Shown here piece after piece: positions 34,613 to 46,521 of a DNA stretch of 64,000 bases. Origin of the DNA: Rattus norvegicus (Eukaryota > Chordata > Mammalia > Rodentia > Muridae); NCBI RefSeq assembly GCF_036323735.1, contig NC_086034.1, positions 65,932,439 to 65,996,438 on the forward strand, in the 5' to 3' direction. The notes under the pieces are model-generated. The model was not told where the DNA came from. It was given only the letters and a program-made list of their open reading frames with translations, and did not search any database. Within the stretch, counting starts at the first letter, position 1. The number at the start of each line of letters is the position of its first letter. The translations under genes and the position numbers were made by a program.

Positions 34613-35179
34613 AATCAAGGAGAAAAAGAAACTGATCCACAACAGGTCTACCTTGATTCTCTACCTAGAGACAATGAATGATCTTGAAGCCAGTGAAAAT
34701 AATTAGCTTCTTATTCATCTACATCATAAATGCTCCGATTATGAATGTTTTAAAAATATTTTCATTAAATCCTGAGAAGATGGAGAAAGCAATTATGTAT
34801 TACGTGTATAGTTTAGACAAATGGTGACATGAGGGTTATTCTTTCTGGCCTTGTCTTCGCTTTGGGCTTTTGGGGTCTACTGAGTAAAAAGCATCTTAAA
34901 GCATTTTTTTTGGTATTGGTTCAATAAACACACATTTATTTATGAAAATGGAATAAAAATTTACCATTAACTTAATTTTTGTCTTTTTCCCATCAATCTA
35001 TATGGACATCAAACCTTATTTTCCCTCTAATATTAATGTTTCAGTATCTGTGAATAAAAGTATAGTATTTTCTGAATTTATTATATAGGTAAATGAGAAT
35101 TATGAGATCTTTAAACAAGTATATGGAACTAGCAGGAAATTGGAAGGAAGTAGGTTTTGTTGTTTAATAATAATATGAT
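34613..35179. other. Non-coding, A/T-rich
   Basis: Nothing recognised. Confidence 0.4.
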
Positions 35180-35535
35180 CTTTTTATTTTAATGTTTTAT
35201 TGGCTATCTTATGTATTTACATTTCAAGTGTTATCCCCTTTCTGGTTCACCCCTCTCCCTTTTCCCCCTCCCCCTCCTTCTATGAGGGTACTCTCCCTCC
35301 CACCCACCTACTCCTATCTCAACACCCTGGCATTCCCCTACACTGGGGAAATGAGCGTTCACAGGATCAAGGGATTCCCCTCCGATTGATGCCAGACAAT
35401 GCCATCCTCTGCTACATATGCAGCTGGAACCATTGGTCCCTCCATGTGTACTCTTTGGTTGGTGGCTTAGTCCCTGGGAGTTCTGGTTGGCTGATATTGT
35501 TGTTCTTCCTATGGGGTTGCAAACCCCTTCAGCTG
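35180..35535 (-). mobile_element. L1 3' UTR, antisense, truncated
   Basis: Starts with TTTATTTTAATGTTTTATTG and ATTTACATTTCAAGTG, then the pyrimidine tract, TCCCCTACACTGGGGAAATG, and ends in GGGGTTGCAAACCCCTTCAG. Confidence 0.9.
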
Positions 35536-36494
35536 AGAGGGAAGCAGTTTATTAACTTACCTAATCCCTAAATATTTATTGGATATCTATTATTGATAGG
35601 TTGATACTGGTGTTTGGAATACCAATGAGGAGGGTATTAGGCATGGACATTATGAACTAAGAGCATAGGAATGTAAACCACTTGGATGAAATAATGGCGG
35701 GACAACTGATTACAATTGTACTGTGCCTTATAGGGGAAGGTATAGGATGCCATGGGAACAGACCACAGAGAACTTATGAAGAATAGAATTCATGGCCAGT
35801 TTTACTGGCTTTGCAATCACCTAGGAGACCCGTCTCTGGGTGTCTATCTTCAGGGAGTTTTTAATGAGGACGCATGTCAACAGTACCATTTAATGAGTTT
35901 GGAAGCAGTCCAGTTGCATGGCAGCACACGTCTGCCTGTGCTCCCTGACAGGACACAGTGTGACTAGCTGCCTCATATTCCTACCGACACACCTTACCAT
36001 AGCCTCTTCTTAAAGCAAATGCCAGATTCAAAACCATTTCCACTAAAGCTGTTTCTGTCGGGTGCCTTGTCAAAGCAATGAGAATAGTAATAAGAAGAAA
36101 TGGTACCCAGAAGTACGGATGTTGCTGCACAAAGCCCTGGATGCTTCCTAGTCCTTGGAACTTGGTTTGTGGGGGGAGATTTAGAAGACGTGAGAGCTGC
36201 ATAGCAGAGAATCATAGAGTTCTGGAAGCAGACTTAATGGAACATTCTTGTGGGAGTTTGGGAGACTCAAATGCTAATAGTAATGCACAGAATAAAGTCT
36301 TGATGTTTTAGAGGAGGACATGGTCTCTACTAGGGGCTGGGCTAGAAACTATTAATGTTAAATTATGGCAGAGAATCTGGTTATATTCTCCCTGTGTCCT
36401 ATGATCTTAAGTGAGGCTGAGTTGAGAAGTAATGCACTTAATTTATTTCATGGAGGAAATTACAAAAGAGTATAGCGTTTAGGCTGGAGCACGG
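35536..36494. other. Non-coding, nothing firm
   Basis: About 35570-35650 resembles an old L2-type end (ATATTTATTGGATATCTATT). No gene supported. Confidence 0.35.
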
Positions 36495-36714
36495 CTTTGA
36501 ATTTCATTTTGTTTTGTTTTATTTGAATTCTCCATGTGTAGGTGCCTCTGTAGGAGTGTTCATGGGCAGGTGTTCATGGAGGGCAGACACATCAAGTCTG
36601 GAGCTGGAGTTATAGACGGGTCTGAGTTACTTGACATGGGTACTATGGACTGAATTCAAGTCCCCTGCCTGAACAGCATGCACTCTTAACCTCTGAGCCA
36701 TGTGTCTAGCCCTA
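36495..36714 (-). mobile_element. B3 SINE, diverged
   Basis: GAGCTGGAGTTATAGACGGG and the reversed head CTCTTAACCTCTGAGCCATG identify an antisense B3. A (TTTTG)n run lies at its left end. Confidence 0.8.
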
Positions 36715-36962
36715 AAGTGTGGTACGATTAGTATTGGCCAATCTTACCCAGTGTCCAGTGATCAAGGACAGACAGTAGAATAATGTGCAGTTATTCAAGG
36801 AAATGGCTACCTGTGAGATTTAATTTATGGTCAGAGAGGATGCAGGCAGGGTAAGCACCTACAATGGTTAGAGTTTAGCACCGTTAGAAGGAAACTTGGG
36901 ACTCCACCCTGGACCACACTCCTGGGAGACTCCCAACTTATAAAATAGAAACTCATTGGAAA

Positions 36963-36986
36963 GGAGAGACTAGACTAGACTAGACT
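36963..36986 (+). repeat. (AGACT)n pentanucleotide repeat
   Basis: Four to five AGACT units. Confidence 0.9.
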
Positions 36987-37439
36987 GCCCAAATTGCAGT
37001 GGAGACCCTAGGATGCTGAAGATCCAGTCCTGTAGAAGAGCTGTCGAGGATAGCTGGAGGCACGGGGTGGAGTCAGCACAAGAGAGATGCTGTGTGTGCT
37101 GTCTAACTGCACTGGTGAGAGCAAGTCAATCTAACCGGAACAGGGATAGCGCCAGAATACACCCAAACCGGGGTCTGGTGTTTACCCTGATCTTGATTTG
37201 TTCTTGCTACCTCTTCCTTCTTCCACTCTGAAATGGGAACGTGTATTCTACCTCAGTGTGCACCGGAAGAAAGTTACAGGACCTCACAAATAAGAAATTA
37301 AGTCTCAGGACTTTGAGCTTTCGTGTAATGACAGCATTAACAGGGGCGGGGGGACTCTGACAGACGAGTGGGAGGAATTTCATGTCCTGAGATGACCATG
37401 AGCCTTTGAGGACTAATTGCGGAACGCCATGAATTAAGT

Positions 37440-37800
37440 GATGTGTTTGGTGTTAAGCGGATGCGGATTGGACTTGTGGCGGTTAGTCTTTGTTTTTGAC
37501 TCTGCTGGGTTTGGAGATATTCCCAGATATATGCATCTTTGAGGGGGTTCCCCGAGGCTTGTAGGGCAGTACTGTCTTAGAGGCTGAGATGCCAGACTGA
37601 ATAAAAGTGGATAAAGGGAGGAAGCCAGTTGAGTTGCAGCCTTCATTTCTACCTGTTTCCTGACCATAGCTAGAAAGCAGTCAGCTACCTCTTGCTCCCA
37701 TCTCTACATGTTCCTGCCCTGGTGGATTGTGTCCATTCTTAAACTACAGGCCAAGACAAATCTTCCTTCTCTCAAGTTGCTTCTTTAAGGTGTCTTGTAA
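37440..37800 (+). mobile_element. Rodent mid-repetitive element
   Basis: GGCGGTTAGTCTTTGTTTTTG, CTGCTGGGTTTGGAGATAT, ACTGAATAAAAGTGG and CAAGTTGCTTCTTTAAGGTG follow a common rodent repeat that I can recognise but not name. It shares its 3' motifs with 7260-7320. Confidence 0.55.
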
Positions 37801-37881
37801 TCTACTAAGCGAAGGGACTATACAGTAGTCCATCTTGTTCTAAAGGATATGAGAGAGTCTCTTTATGAATGATGCTTTTCT

Positions 37882-37986
37882 AGCTGGGCAGTGGTGGTGC
37901 GTGCCTTTAATGCCAGCACTCAGGAGGCAGAGGCAGACGGGGAACAGCCAGGGCTACACAGAGAAACCCTGTTTCAAAAACAAACA
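37882..37986 (+). mobile_element. B1 SINE with internal deletion
   Basis: AGCTGGGCAGTGGTGGTGCG, GCCAGCACTCAGGAGGCAGA and AGGGCTACACAGAGAAACCC are classic B1. About 45 bp between the two body halves is missing. Confidence 0.95.
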
Positions 37987-39384
37987 GGCAGTAAAGAAAC
38001 CAACTGAAGTCTTTTCCATACATAACAAAACCGAGAAAATGATGCATTCCTGATGGGTTAAAGGAGAGAAGAAAGGTATAGCAGAGAGGAATTTAGAACA
38101 AGACGGGAGCCCAGACAGGAATGGGTGAAATGCTAATGAAGTACTCTGAATAGTTAAGACAGAGATAGCTGTACTTTACTTAGTTAAACCTAGTAGCACA
38201 GCATGCTTTAAAGAAGACCTTTGTGTGGGGGGAGGGTAGATGTGAAGTGGTTATACATGAGAAATTTGATGGATAGTCTGCATGAAGTTATACCTTTTTT
38301 GCAAAGTCATCAATAAGTCTTTTTTGAGTGTTATTAAAATGTTGTTGAGGTCATCCTTACATATAAATAATCTTATTTTCCTTAAGCCAGGAGTCACTTT
38401 CATATAAAGACTTTCTGTGACTAATTATCATTCAGTTTTTTTTTTCTTGACACTCTGACCTGAGAAGTAACTACTGTCTCTACAGTTAGTACCCGGCTCC
38501 TGTGAGAGTAGAAAACATCGTCACGTAAGTGCCTATGAAGTGACACCCGTCAATCAGGTCTCAAAGAATATTCAAGCCAAAGAGTTCTTGAACCATGTCT
38601 TAGGATGGCACAGGTGTTACCTCCCCCTGAAGCTACAACTTAGCATTTTAATGAGTAGCAGTCACAAAATACAAAGTTATTACTCTGACAATAGCTGAAT
38701 GCCTTTTCCTGCCCATCTCTACTCAGCCTCTCATTGCCTGGTAAGCTGCTGAAATGACGCAGCCATAACTGTTGCTCACATAAGGAGCTCGAGCTGAGCC
38801 ACCATGGGAAGAATGGTTTGGAGTTTCATGCTTTCATTTGTTTATTAACGAGTGAAACAATAGTGTTTCCATGGAAGATTTTTTTTTCACACTGGGCTTT
38901 CCTAAAGCAGTGAAAATAAGCCAGGCCTTATATTTCTGAACATGAGATATTATAAATCAGAGGAAATGGAGAAAATAATAAAAAGGAAATCTCTAAAAAT
39001 TGAAATTGAAAACAACCGCTGTGAAAGCTCTGACCTCGGCTGTGGGATCCTCCGTCTGGTGGACCCCGGAGAATCATTGGTGGATGAGTGGGCCAGAAGT
39101 TGTGAGTCTTGGGCAGACTAGTGGTTTGCACATTAGAATATGCTGATTCCCAAGATGCTGTCCTAGAGATAATATTTCATGTGAACAGTCTTGGCCGAGA
39201 CCCCTGGAGACAAGAAGCATTTGGTTCAGGGCTTGTCCCAAGAAAGCAGTGGAGCTATAGTGTGTCTCTAGGTTTGGAATCTGAGTTTCCAGAAAACGAG
39301 GCCGAAGCTTCTCCGAAAAGGAATCAGAAAGGGAGGTTTAGACTTTACTGAGTTTGTACTACTTCTTTTTTTTTACATATTTTA
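37987..39384. other. Non-coding, nothing recognised
   Basis: Unique, A/T-moderate sequence without named repeats. Confidence 0.4.
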
Positions 39385-39545
39385 CCATGTTTATTCCTTA
39401 ACATTAATCTTGCAAGATATATCATTTTATTCCAATTTTATCTCGAGATTCAGAAAGATTGACAGAATTTGTAAAGGTCACATCCTAGCTGCCGGGAGGC
39501 AGAACCTTTATTTGCATTCCGGTCATTTGGTCTGCTGTTAGAACC
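39385..39545 (-). mobile_element. MIR SINE
   Basis: ATTTTATTCCAATTTTATCT, GAATTTGTAAAGGTCACATC and GGAGGCAGAACC follow the reversed MIR (CCCATTTTACAGATGAGG...GGTCACACAGCTAG). Confidence 0.65.
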
Positions 39546-39718
39546 ATGGGGGGCTTTCGGGATGAGACGGACTGATGGAATTCTAGTCTCCACTTCTCGT
39601 CCCTCCCTCAGTGAGGTGATGCCACTTTGTCTCTCTGTGCAGCGTATGTATCCATTGCCAAAGACTGGCTTTCTTACTGCTCTGAAAAGAATGTATCTGT
39701 GGGTAGCTGAGCAAGGAG

Positions 39719-39720
39719 TA

Positions 39721-39755
<35 letters not shown>

Positions 39756-39808
39756 ACACACACACATGCATGTATATATATATGTATATATATATGTATA
39801 TATATATG
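39719..39808 (+). repeat. (CT)n-(AC)n-(TA)n compound microsatellite
   Basis: A CT run, then short AC, then TATATG/TATATA repeats. Confidence 0.93.
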
Positions 39809-39839
39809 GCATGTTGAAGGAAGTCAGATGTAGTTGGAC

Positions 39840-39853
39840 AAACTTGTAGTTTT
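39840..39853. repeat. Left direct repeat flanking a B2 insertion
   Basis: AAACTTGTAGTTTT is repeated exactly at 40102-40115 and directly adjoins the A-tail side of the B2. Confidence 0.75.
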
Positions 39854-40032
39854 TTTTCTTAAAAAAAAGATTTATTAACATATATATACGAGTACACTAT
39901 AGCTATCTTCAGACACACCAGAAGAGGGCACTGACAGATGGTTGTGAGACACAATGGGGTTGCTGGGAATTGAACTCAGGACCTCTGGAAGAGGAGCTAA
40001 TCCTCTTAACCAGTGAGCCGTCTCTCCAGCCC
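39854..40032 (-). mobile_element. B2 SINE
   Basis: Antisense B2 with its full tRNA-like head at the right end (reversed: ACCAGTGAGCCGTCTCTCCAGCCC), the body CAGAAGAGGGCACTGACAGA and an AAAAAAAAGATTTATT tail side. It is well preserved. The flanking direct repeat does not touch its 5' end but lies 69 bp further on. Confidence 0.95.
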
Positions 40033-40101
40033 ATAATTCAATGATCTTTATAAATCAAGGTATTTATAGTAGATCTTATGGTTAAAGATGTGTCACATGC
40101 A
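40033..40101 (-). other. 69-bp non-B2 segment inside the B2 target-site duplication
   Basis: A/T-rich sequence between the B2 5' end and the second copy of the 14-bp direct repeat. It could be a 5' transduction carried with the SINE. Confidence 0.5.
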
Positions 40102-40115
40102 AAACTTGTAGTTTT
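40102..40115. repeat. Right direct repeat of the B2 insertion
   Basis: Exact copy of 39840-39853. Confidence 0.75.
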
Positions 40116-40249
40116 AAGAGTGTACAGCAATCATGCTGTGATTATGGCAAGACTTGACGATGTGTCCCTCAAAGGTCTGTGCTGACAGAATTTTTTTGTC
40201 TAAAAGGAACTTTTCCATTCTGCACATATAGTAAGGCAAAAAGACGTTA

Positions 40250-40445
40250 GAGGCCCAGTAGCACAGAGCCTGCGAGCACCTGGCTTTGGCTTTGGAGCTC
40301 CGTCTGTGGCACGTGACCTCGTGAAAATTGCATGTTGCTTCTAATCCTTACTTTCAGTTTTACATCTGTATCATGAGAATAATCTGACTGCTTTAGGCAC
40401 GAGGATATACCTATTGCGATAATGTATGCAGTGCCCCCCAGATCA
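40250..40445 (+). mobile_element. MIR SINE
   Basis: GTGGCACGTGACCTCGTGAA and CTTTCAGTTTTACATCTGTA followed by GAGAATAAT match MIR in order, with about 180 bp preserved. Confidence 0.8.
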
Positions 40446-42054
40446 TAGCCAAGCATCCTATTAATGTTAATTGGGAGCGGCAGGAGAGAGCATGGAGGTC
40501 AGCTCTAAGTAGCTCTAAGTAAGGACACAACTGGGCTGTATGTGGAAGGATGTAGAAGGCAGGACTTCCTCCACTGTTGTGCTTCACATTGTCTGTGGAC
40601 CAGGGCATTCTCAGACCAAGAGTCACTTAATACACTATCTTAAGGTTTGCAGCCCTGTGCCAACCTGGTGTTCATCAAAATGAGGGTTCCTGGGTTGCTT
40701 TCCAGGTGTTTCTGATGCTCACTGAAGTTGAGAGAGAGACCGCTTCAGTAGACACGGTTCCTCTCTGTAGATCACAGCTGGAGAAGACAGTTCATCAGAG
40801 AAGAGCATTTGAGCTTTTGCCCAGGCTTACTGGGGATCAGCCGTGCTCTTCATGCTGGCTATGCAGCTGGAGTTCATTCTGCAAAACATAGGGCATCATT
40901 AGTGCTAGCAGCAGCAGGTGGGAGGCACTGAGTAGGGAGAACAGGGAGGAAGAGAAGAGCAGGAGGGGTAGAGGGATGATGGGTAGATAGAAATACATAC
41001 TTATATACATGCATGCATGCATGCATGCATACATACATACGTACACATATACATAGGTATTATAGACTAGACAGGTTACATACAGAATATCCCTTATTAG
41101 ATACCCATTAATGATTATCCTTGGAAGAAGAGCAGATACCCTAGGAGACTAGGATACTGAGGCAGAGCTAAGGAAGTTTTTTAAAAAGAGAGGAAGGAAT
41201 ATGTTCAATGGAAGTATGGTATGGTGTGGGGGAGGGGAGTGCCTCTGCAGGCCCATGCTGAGGCATCCCTTCCCCCTGAGTGCAGGGCACATGAAGACAT
41301 AGTATAGAATAGAACTTATTCAGGGCATGAGGAGGGGAGTTGAGGGGGTAGTAGAGACAGAGAAAGTTAGAGGGGGGGAGTGGAGAAGTAGATGAGTAGA
41401 GGCCATCCATGAGCAGGTGGTGGTGGGAATGGGGAGAGAGCTGGAGGAAGAGCAAGAGAGGTAGAGAAGAGAGGGGGGCAAGCAGCCCCGTTTTAGTGAG
41501 TCAGGCGCAGCTGGCTATAGCCAGGTAACTGTGGGGTGGAACCTAGACTAAATGCCAACGAGTATGGACTAATCCCACAGGGAGAACAGAAGACATCGAT
41601 CTGATCCTCAGACTGAATCCTGAGTTTGGGCTGCAATAAGTTGGGGCAGGCATTCTTGCATAGGGGAATGGAAATGGCCTCCATTCAGGAATGACTCTTA
41701 GAGCTCTCATCTGGAGCACACAGGGAAAACCCAATCCATAGTTACTTGCCCAATGGGCGGACAAGGGTGCTAGTTCAAATATTTAGGGCTTAAGGGTTGG
41801 GGAGGAATCCCCGACTTGTGAGTGGTTTGTGGAACCAGGACAGGAGCAGAAATTCTATTTAGGTTATCTTAGGGGAATTCAGTAAGATGAAAAGCAAGCT
41901 TTCTCATAAGTACAAGTTTGGCGGAAGAAAAGACACAGTGGTAGCGTCTTCTCTCTCCTAACGACTGGGAGTTAGTTCTTTGGTGGGCTTTCTGTGTGCC
42001 AACCCTTTTCTATTTCTATTCTGCCTAAACCTTGATGGGAGCTCAAGGTTGGAC
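40446..42054. other. Non-coding; purine-rich sub-region and short microsatellite
   Basis: An (ATGC)n/(ATAC)n run lies at 41004-41051. About 41325-41480 is strongly purine-rich on the + strand. About 41080-41870 could be an old LTR-type repeat, but no ends were found. A local AGCTCTAAGT duplication occurs at about 40502-40521. Confidence 0.4.
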
Positions 42055-42145
42055 ATCACTATACCCGTTTTAAAGGTAAGTTTACTTGAGACACACAGCT
42101 TAGCAAGTTATGGGGAACCCGAGTTTCAGAACACAGGCTTGCGTG
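42055..42145 (-). mobile_element. MIR SINE fragment
   Basis: CCCGTTTTAAAGGTAAGTTT, GACACACAGCTTAGCAAGTT and CGAGTTTCAGAACACAGGC follow the reversed MIR core. Confidence 0.65.
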
Positions 42146-42362
42146 AAGCTATCCCTCTGTATTACATGAGTTTCCCTCTTGGTTTCTTAGAAAACAAAAG
42201 AAACACAATGTAGTATGCAGTTAATGGAGCTAATATTATTTAGATCTTGCTCTCCTTTTACTCCCCTAAATGATTATTCATGACTGATGGCTCCTCTCTC
42301 TGGTATGGTTGAATGCTGCTCTGTGGGTTATGGAGAAACGCGAAGAATGGATCTGATTTCCG

Positions 42363-42506
42363 CTTTTGAGATAGGAACTCACAATGTCGATGTAGCTGGC
42401 CTGTAACTCATTTTGTAGACCAGGCTTGTCTTCAACCAACAGCAATCTACCTGCTTCTGCCTCCTAAGTGCTGTGTTTAAGGGTCTATGCTGCCATACCC
42501 CGGCCA
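42363..42506 (-). mobile_element. B1 SINE, diverged
   Basis: Reversed B1: GTAGCTGGCCTGTAACTCAT, GTAGACCAGGCTTGTCTTCA, CTGCTTCTGCCTCCTAAGTG and the end CCATACCCCGGCC. Confidence 0.88.
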
Positions 42507-42514
42507 GAATCTCT

Positions 42515-42680
42515 TTTTAAAAATAGTATTTATTCTTTGGAAGTCCTGTACACTTATGCAGTGTATTTTGATCACATTCATCCATTGTCACCTCCCTCTG
42601 ACTCCCCTTAGAGCCACTCTCTTTTTCCTAAGGGTGTGTACCCCATATTTATTTATTGTTGCTAACCACCAGAGGCCTCA
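42515..42680 (-). mobile_element. Lx-type L1 3' fragment
   Basis: TATTTATTCTTTGGAAGTCC, ACACTTATGCAGTGTATTTT and GATCACATTCATCC are typical of old rodent L1 3' regions read in reverse. Confidence 0.6.
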
Positions 42681-43864
42681 TCCTTAGCAGAGACGCTATT
42701 GATGGGGGATGGTTACTGTGGGAGAGAGAGGAACTCTTGTTTGGGGACCTGATAAAGAACCTCTATCCTGCCAAGGAGAAAGAACCCAGATTTGACCAGA
42801 ATGTCCCACAGGTGTTTGGATAAGGAAGGTAGAACATATGGTTTCTGGGGAACCACAGGAAAATCTCAAGGTGAATGTGGGATGGAGATGATGTTTTGGG
42901 GCAGGAGTATGGCTTTTTCTTTTTCTTTTTTTAAAAAATATTTCCAGAGTATAGTTAGTACTATTTGCAGAACTGGGTTGCATATATTTGTTGCGAGTTG
43001 ACAAAACAATGAGAACAGAGAGCCTTGTGGCTAGCAAACATTCATCTCTTCTTTGGATAGGTTCTGTACCACCAACAGAAGCTCAACTGGAGATAATAAA
43101 ACCCTCACCAATTGGAGGAAGGTTTATTTTTTTGATTTCTTTTTAGATGAAAAAAAACCCTTTTATCAACCATTTTCTTGGGAGAAATATAATTTCTGTT
43201 TTAGTTGAAGGAAATTGAATAACTCTCTGACTTAAATTCTATTACTGGAAGCGTGTCTTTGTTCTGTCATGAGGTGAGGCTTTTCTCATCTGTTGTTGGG
43301 AGTCTGGATATAGAGCCATAGCCTATGGTATTATTTGGCCAGCATTTATTTTTATAAATTCGTGTCTGTCATCTTATCAGCAATTGTGTTCATGTTTTTT
43401 ATTACTAACATTTAATAGGGGCCACCGATTAAAACAATAGCCATCCCTAAGTATGTTGTAAATTTATCAGACATACTTTTGCTCCTGAATTATACCCTAG
43501 AAAATAATTAAAGTTCTTGTTCCTACTATAATGTGATTATTATGATGATTTAGAATTTCCCCAAACAGTTTATTTAATTTGGTCTTTTGTTTCGTTTATA
43601 TATTTCTTTATTTGTGGAGTACAATGTTTTAGTAGTTAGGCTTAAAATGAATAGAAGCTCACAGTTGTTGATTTGAGAAATCCTTTTACAATGCCAAGTT
43701 AATCTGTTTGACTCTCAGGTATTCCTTAGCAGATCAAAAGAATTTCTTGGCCATTCTAGATGTCTGACTGACTTCTATTTGTCCTAAGGAAGGTAATTAG
43801 CTTCCTCAGCTCACTGGGGTCTGCTCTTGGCCTTGAGTAGATTAGTCTCTGTGCTTTTTAATTT
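42681..43864. other. Non-coding, largely unique
   Basis: About 43320-43570 is A/T-rich unique sequence with a conserved-element look. No repeats were named apart from short A/T runs. Confidence 0.4.
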
Positions 43865-44217
43865 TGGTCATGTTGACACAGATTAGAGTCATTGGGCAGG
43901 AGGGACCCCACCCCCAAATCGAGACATTGCCTCCACCTCCATCAGATTGTCCTATAGGGATTTTTCTTGATTAATGATTGACGTGGGCAGGTACAGCCTA
44001 CTGTGTCAGAGCCACCTCAGAGGAGGCGGATCTGGGGCATATAAGAAAGGCCGCTGAGGACGGCTGGGAGAGAATGCCAGTGAAGTGGTCCTCCATGGTC
44101 TTCCCTTTCAGGTTCTTTCCTCCAGGCTTTCCTGCCAGGCTTCCCTTGATAATGGGGCTTTCATCCACAAATTGCTTGTGGCTTTGCCATCTCAGCAGAA
44201 ACCAAACTAGGATAGTT
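43865..44217 (-). mobile_element. Rodent mid-repetitive element, opposite orientation to 56684-57068
   Basis: Shares reversed motifs with the copy at 56684, including the GTTGACACAGATTAGAGTCA end, GATTAATGATTGACG and GTGGCTTTGCCATCTCAGCAG. The family is not named. The 89-residue frame inside is not a gene. Confidence 0.5.
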
Positions 44218-45374
44218 CCCAGTAGAACCTTGGGAGAAGAGGACTAGCAGCTTGAATCCATTTCTAAATCTCTGCTCTTATGTTTTAGAAAGTGCTGATT
44301 TCTGTTCTTACAGAGCTTGTTCTACATACTGTGTAGCGGACAATATTTTACAGAAATGTGGATCCTTCCTTTCCAAACTCTGATGATTATTCTGAGCCTG
44401 GTGTCATTCATTTCAGTTGGATCTATGATACTTCATAGCCATATATGAACAAAGCAAACGGACCACTCGCTAATAAACCAAACAGCTTGCCAACATTGGC
44501 CATGCCATTGATTTCCATTGCTACTTTTATAGCAGAGGACTTTATATAAAGCCATTAATTAAATGATGTGCTCTGACCTTTTCGATCCCATGCCCTATGG
44601 ATGTCTATAGTTTCATATTCTTAGCAAGATGTTAAAATCATCAAAAAGTAAGATAGCACTATTTTCAACCTTGATATTCACGGTCGTTAATGGAATAAAT
44701 GAGTTTTGGGTACTGTCCCAAACACCATGCTAGCTGCTGCAGAAATAATGCTTGCCCCTGTTGTAGAAGCTCACATGTTACATACAGCCTGTCAGCCTAA
44801 GTGTTCTCTTGAAGGCCACCCACCCCCCAAAATAGTGTTCTTAGATTAAAGGGCATTGTATCATTTTGGGTTTAATCTGAGATCTTGTTCTTTTTCCTTA
44901 CCACACAACAGGTCTTGGGGAAAAGAAAGAACAGCAAAAGTTCCTTTAGCAGGGGGAAGTCATTCATATTTTGAGTTCCATGGGTTGGAACTTTGAAAAT
45001 AGATGATGTTACAGCATCAGGCTAGGCCCTTAGTGGGCAGAAGCAGGCAGCTTGTGAGCACATGGAAGATTCCTAAATTGTCACCCACTGCCTAAGCGTT
45101 CTAAATAGCGAGTAAACACTGGTGTTCATAAATTCGATGCTAAAAACAACAGCCTGCAAGCCGATAATAAGCAGTGAACTGAAAATGAGCTGTCTTTAAT
45201 ACAGACAGCGTTTCTATTCAGCTTCAGTGCCTCCCGATGTGCATTAGCGTCCATGCTTCCTGGGTTTCTTTAGTCAAGGTCTGGCTCCTATTTAGACTCT
45301 GTATGTCTGACTGCTTCCTAGGCCCTGTGCACCAAGGGGGAGTGCAGTGGTGAGTTTGTAGCTCCATTCATGTT
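44218..45374. other. Non-coding, largely unique
   Basis: About 44440-44600 and 45110-45250 are unique A/T-rich stretches resembling conserved non-coding DNA. About 44690-44800 may be old L2-type. Confidence 0.35.
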
Positions 45375-45472
45375 TTATTTTCTTTGACTGGTATGGCAGG
45401 CCTTGAACTCATGATCATCCTGCATCAGCCTCTCCAGGGCCGGAATTACAGGCATGCAACACCAGTTTGGCC
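45375..45472 (-). mobile_element. B1-derived monomer fragment
   Basis: GGCAGGCCTTGAACTCATGA, ATCAGCCTCTCCAGGGCCGG and ATTACAGGCATGCAACACCA match a reversed B1/proto-B1. Confidence 0.75.
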
Positions 45473-46521
45473 TTGTACAAATGTTGTGATAGGTACTGAT
45501 GGAAGTCTCCATGTGTCTAATTATAGAGGATACATAGGTCTTCTCACCAGGACTGGGATGAAATGGGTGTATGGATGTTAGAAATACACAGATGTTAGAT
45601 ATGAAATCTCCAAGAACTTGTTATTAGGACATGGGTGGGATACACAGGGAATTCTTTGGATCTGTCTTCCTCTTATCCTCTTACACTTTTCTTCTGATTA
45701 TGGAATTGGTCTCATTGTTGATACAGCTGCCTTTCTCTGGGCTTTTTTTCCTTTATGTGCAGCCAAGCAAGGGAGGGCTCATTTCCCGGTGATGGCTTGG
45801 TTTTCTCTTGCCCACATGTGCACATTAGGCAGTTTCGTCTTCTTTACCTATTGTGTGGTGTCCAAGCATACTGCCCATGGTAATATTGTCAAAGTGGTTT
45901 GTGAAGAGCCCATTGGTCTGCTCCACAAACCAGGTATAAAGTGTGTAGGAAAAGTAAACGTTCGACAGTATATATGGCTAGCATGTACCTATCTGTATTT
46001 TACCAATTATGTTCTAGATGCAAATGTTTCTAAATATTCAAAATCTGGTCAACTATTTTGGGAAATTTGATCATTCTCTATTTATTCACATGGGCAGGGA
46101 ATCCAAGCTGGGAAGGAAGGCACAGGAAAGAATGCAGAAACAAACTTCCCCTCATCCTCCAAAACACTAAAACAGCCCAAGGAAGGTCTCACGTCATTTA
46201 CCTTTATTGTGGGTGGGGTACTTGAGATGTATTTAGCTGTGGAAAGTGAGTGTGCACGCACCTTATTTTCCTGCTAAAATTCTAATTCTGAGTCTTATGC
46301 TGTGGCGAATTAGCATATTACATGAAACATGACCTAGGACACTGTTTTTTTCAAATGTATAGGACTTTTCTATAGTTGTAAAGACTTGGGAGTAAGGCTT
46401 CAGAAGAGCACAGGGTAGGTATATTCTGTCTTGGGCAGGTGGGAGGGTGGTACTATGCTTTTAATTTAGTAAATACTAGAGACTATAACCATATAGCGAC
46501 TACCCTGTTAGGAGGGTATTT
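45473..46521. other. Non-coding; 150-residue open frame not called
   Basis: The open frame at 45618-46070 has no recognised domain and no intron, homology or codon bias that I can defend. Otherwise unique sequence. Confidence 0.35.

Noticed and set aside
43978..44247. 89-residue open frame with Trp/Cys-rich start
   Set aside because: Lies inside a common rodent repeat and has no independent homology.
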